NCBI RefSeq assembly: GCF_900100165.1
Contig: NZ_FNEO01000002.1
Location: forward strand, 1 to 64,000
Length of the DNA: 64,000 bases
From: Flavobacterium glycines
GTDB lineage: Bacteria > Bacteroidota > Bacteroidia > Flavobacteriales > Flavobacteriaceae
Direction of reading: 5' to 3'
A program made the translations under genes and the position numbers. Position 1 is the stretch's first letter. Each line of letters begins with the position of its first letter. Under the pieces are notes generated by a model. The model did not search any database, was not told where the DNA came from, and worked only from the letters and a program-made list of their open reading frames with translations. Positions 62,677 to 64,000 of this stretch are shown here, in pieces.

Positions 62677-64000
62677 TTTGTTTTACTTTAAAATTATTTT
62701 GGTTACTATTTAATTGACTTTCTGTCGAAAGACTTTCTGATAATTCTTCCAGAGTTCTTCCTTTGGTTTCAGGCATTTTAAAGAAAACCCAAAACAATTG
62801 CCAAACCATCATCAAGCAAAAAATACTGAAGACGGTTGTAGCTCCAATTTCTTTGAATAAAAACGGAATAAACGACGGAATCAAGGCCGCTAATACCCAA
62901 TGAACTGAAGTACCAAAAGAAGTTCCGGCTGCTCTGAGTTTGTTAGGGAATAATTCGGAAATAAATACCCAAATTACAGAACCCTGGCCTACTGCATGAG
63001 AAGCGATAAATAAAAAGAAAAACACCGGGACAGTCATACCTTTCCATTCAAAATAAAAAGCCAATGTTACTAATCCTAAAGAAACAACATAGCCTACCGA
63101 ACCTAAATACATTAATGTTTTTCTACCATACTTATCAATCAAGGAAATTCCAATTAGGGTAAAAATCAAATTAACAATTCCAATCCCAATACTACTGAAA
63201 AAGGAAGCTGATTTTTCCAAACCGGCCAATTCAAAAATACGTGGCGCATAATACAGGAAAGCATTAATACCTGAAAATTGATTAAATAAGGCTATAAAGA
63301 AAGCCAGTAGCAATGGCTTTCTGTATTTTTTCATAAAAATAGATTCATCCAATACTTCATTTTGATTTTCATTCTCCATAGCAGCCATTTCCTCAGCTAC
63401 TTCTTCATCTGTATTTACCAAACGTAATATCTCAATTGCTTTTTCCTTATCTTTCGTATATTCATAAATCCAACGTGGGCTTTCCGGAATTCCAAAAACC
63501 AATAAAGTATAGATTAAAGCGGGAGCCGATTGTACTCCTAACATCCAACGCCAGGAATTCTCCCCTATATCCTGCAATAAATAATTAGAAAGAAAAGCAA
63601 TTAAGATTCCAAATACGATATTAAACTGATACAAAGCCACCAGTTTACCTCTGTCTTTTGCAGGAGCAATCTCTGAAACGTAAGTTGGTGCGGCAATTGT
63701 TGAAGCTCCAATACCTAATCCTCCTAAAAATCGGAAAATAGAAAAAACTATAGAATCATTTGTTAAAGCAGTTCCAACAGCCGAAAGGAAAAATAAAACA
63801 CCTATTAATACCAATGTTTTCTTTCTGCCCAAACTATTAGTGGGAATAGCTCCAAAAATAGCCCCAATTACGGTACCCCAAAGTGCCGAAGACATCACTA
63901 CTAATCCATGATACAAATCAGAAGAGCCCCATAATTGCTGTAACTGTTTATCTGCTCCCGAAATCACCACAGTATCAAAACCGAATAAAAATCCGGCCAA
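62663..64000 (-). CDS. Sugar porter-type MFS transporter (partial, cut by window end)
   Basis: At least 445 residues of a 12-helix MFS sugar porter are present; the start codon is beyond position 64000. Family signatures are GFDTVVISGADKQ, the NSLGRKKTLVLIGV loop, YVSEIAPAKDRGKLVALYQF, IPESPRWIYEY, the DKYGRKTLMYLGS loop and the terminal KMPETKGRTLEEL. This points to the XylE/GalP group. The cytoplasmic C-terminal tail (from about residue 425) is Asn- and Ser-rich. It overlaps the start of the SDR gene by 14 bp. The substrate is probably a hexose or hexuronate, not fixed by sequence alone. Confidence 0.9.
   Translation of the reverse strand: MAGFLFGFDTVVISGADKQLQQLWGSSDLYHGLVVMSSALWGTVIGAIFGAIPTNSLGRKKTLVLIGVLFFLSAVGTALTNDSIVFSIFRFLGGLGIGASTIAAPTYVSEIAPAKDRGKLVALYQFNIVFGILIAFLSNYLLQDIGENSWRWMLGVQSAPALIYTLLVFGIPESPRWIYEYTKDKEKAIEILRLVNTDEEVAEEMAAMENENQNEVLDESIFMKKYRKPLLLAFFIALFNQFSGINAFLYYAPRIFELAGLEKSASFFSSIGIGIVNLIFTLIGISLIDKYGRKTLMYLGSVGYVVSLGLVTLAFYFEWKGMTVPVFFFLFIASHAVGQGSVIWVFISELFPNKLRAAGTSFGTSVHWVLAALIPSFIPFLFKEIGATTVFSIFCLMMVWQLFWVFFKMPETKGRTLEELSESLSTESQLNSNQNNFKVKQNEFI

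Overview
The window looks like chromosomal DNA of a Bacteroidota member, most likely Flavobacteriaceae and probably Flavobacterium. The evidence is the AT-rich sequence, promoters of the TTG / TAnnTTTG type, start codons without Shine-Dalgarno sequences, SusC/SusD pairs, a hybrid two-component regulator, a type IX secretion (T9SS) C-terminal tail, and proteins close to those of Pedobacter heparinus. There is no rRNA, CRISPR array, integrase or complete insertion sequence.

Layout. (1) 1-2.2 kb: three co-oriented genes separated by repeats of about 130 bp whose ends are complementary. This reads as an integron-like gene-cassette array without a visible integrase; the cassettes hold two small membrane proteins and an NAD synthase-like protein. 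(2) 2.4-17.4 kb: mostly ordinary genes. They include an SRPBCC protein, a three-tRNA operon (Ser-Pro-Arg), thiolase, an NlpC/P60 hydrolase, a VanX/DdpX-like dipeptidase, a YhcH protein, a PIG-L deacetylase / 35-aa micro-protein / sodium symporter operon, DUF2911, a HAD phosphatase, TcdA, TatD, DUF1684, and a BlaI/BlaR1-type pair whose promoter carries three operator dyads spaced exactly 20 bp apart. (3) 17.5-18.9 kb: a frameshifted small gene, apt, tRNA-Arg(ACG) with a nearby imperfect copy of its 3' end, and a 148-bp MITE-like element.

(4) 18.8-48.7 kb: a large heparin/heparan-sulfate polysaccharide utilization locus. It encodes a formylglycine-generating enzyme, GH88 unsaturated uronyl hydrolase, heparinase III (PL12), a DUF4962/heparinase II-III exolyase-like protein, two related putative lyases of the heparin-lyase-I type (one a 1200-aa T9SS cargo, one a lipoprotein), SusC/SusD, a sulfatase, a hybrid two-component sensor-regulator and a DUF4861 protein. 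A catabolic operon follows with KduD, an FHS-type sugar transporter and a glucosamine-6-phosphate deaminase/PIG-L fusion. In the inferred scheme, surface lyases cut the polymer, SusCD imports oligosaccharides, and the FGE-matured sulfatase and GH88 remove sulfate and unsaturated uronate in the periplasm. KduD and NagB then feed the two sugars into central metabolism. Several promoters in the locus share matched sequence modules at identical spacing, which suggests a common regulon.

(5) 48.8-49.9 kb: a gene-free stretch of about 1.1 kb with a 17-bp palindrome and an orphan perfect terminator. (6) 49.9-61.2 kb: an SGNH hydrolase, an SDR plus AraC regulator, and a TetR-TolC-HlyD-RND efflux operon with matching palindromic operators, followed by another SDR and a thioredoxin-reductase-like flavoprotein with a twin-arginine-like leader. 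(7) 61.3-64 kb, minus strand: a sugar porter (cut by the window edge), a second KduD-like SDR and a phosphomannose-isomerase-like cupin.
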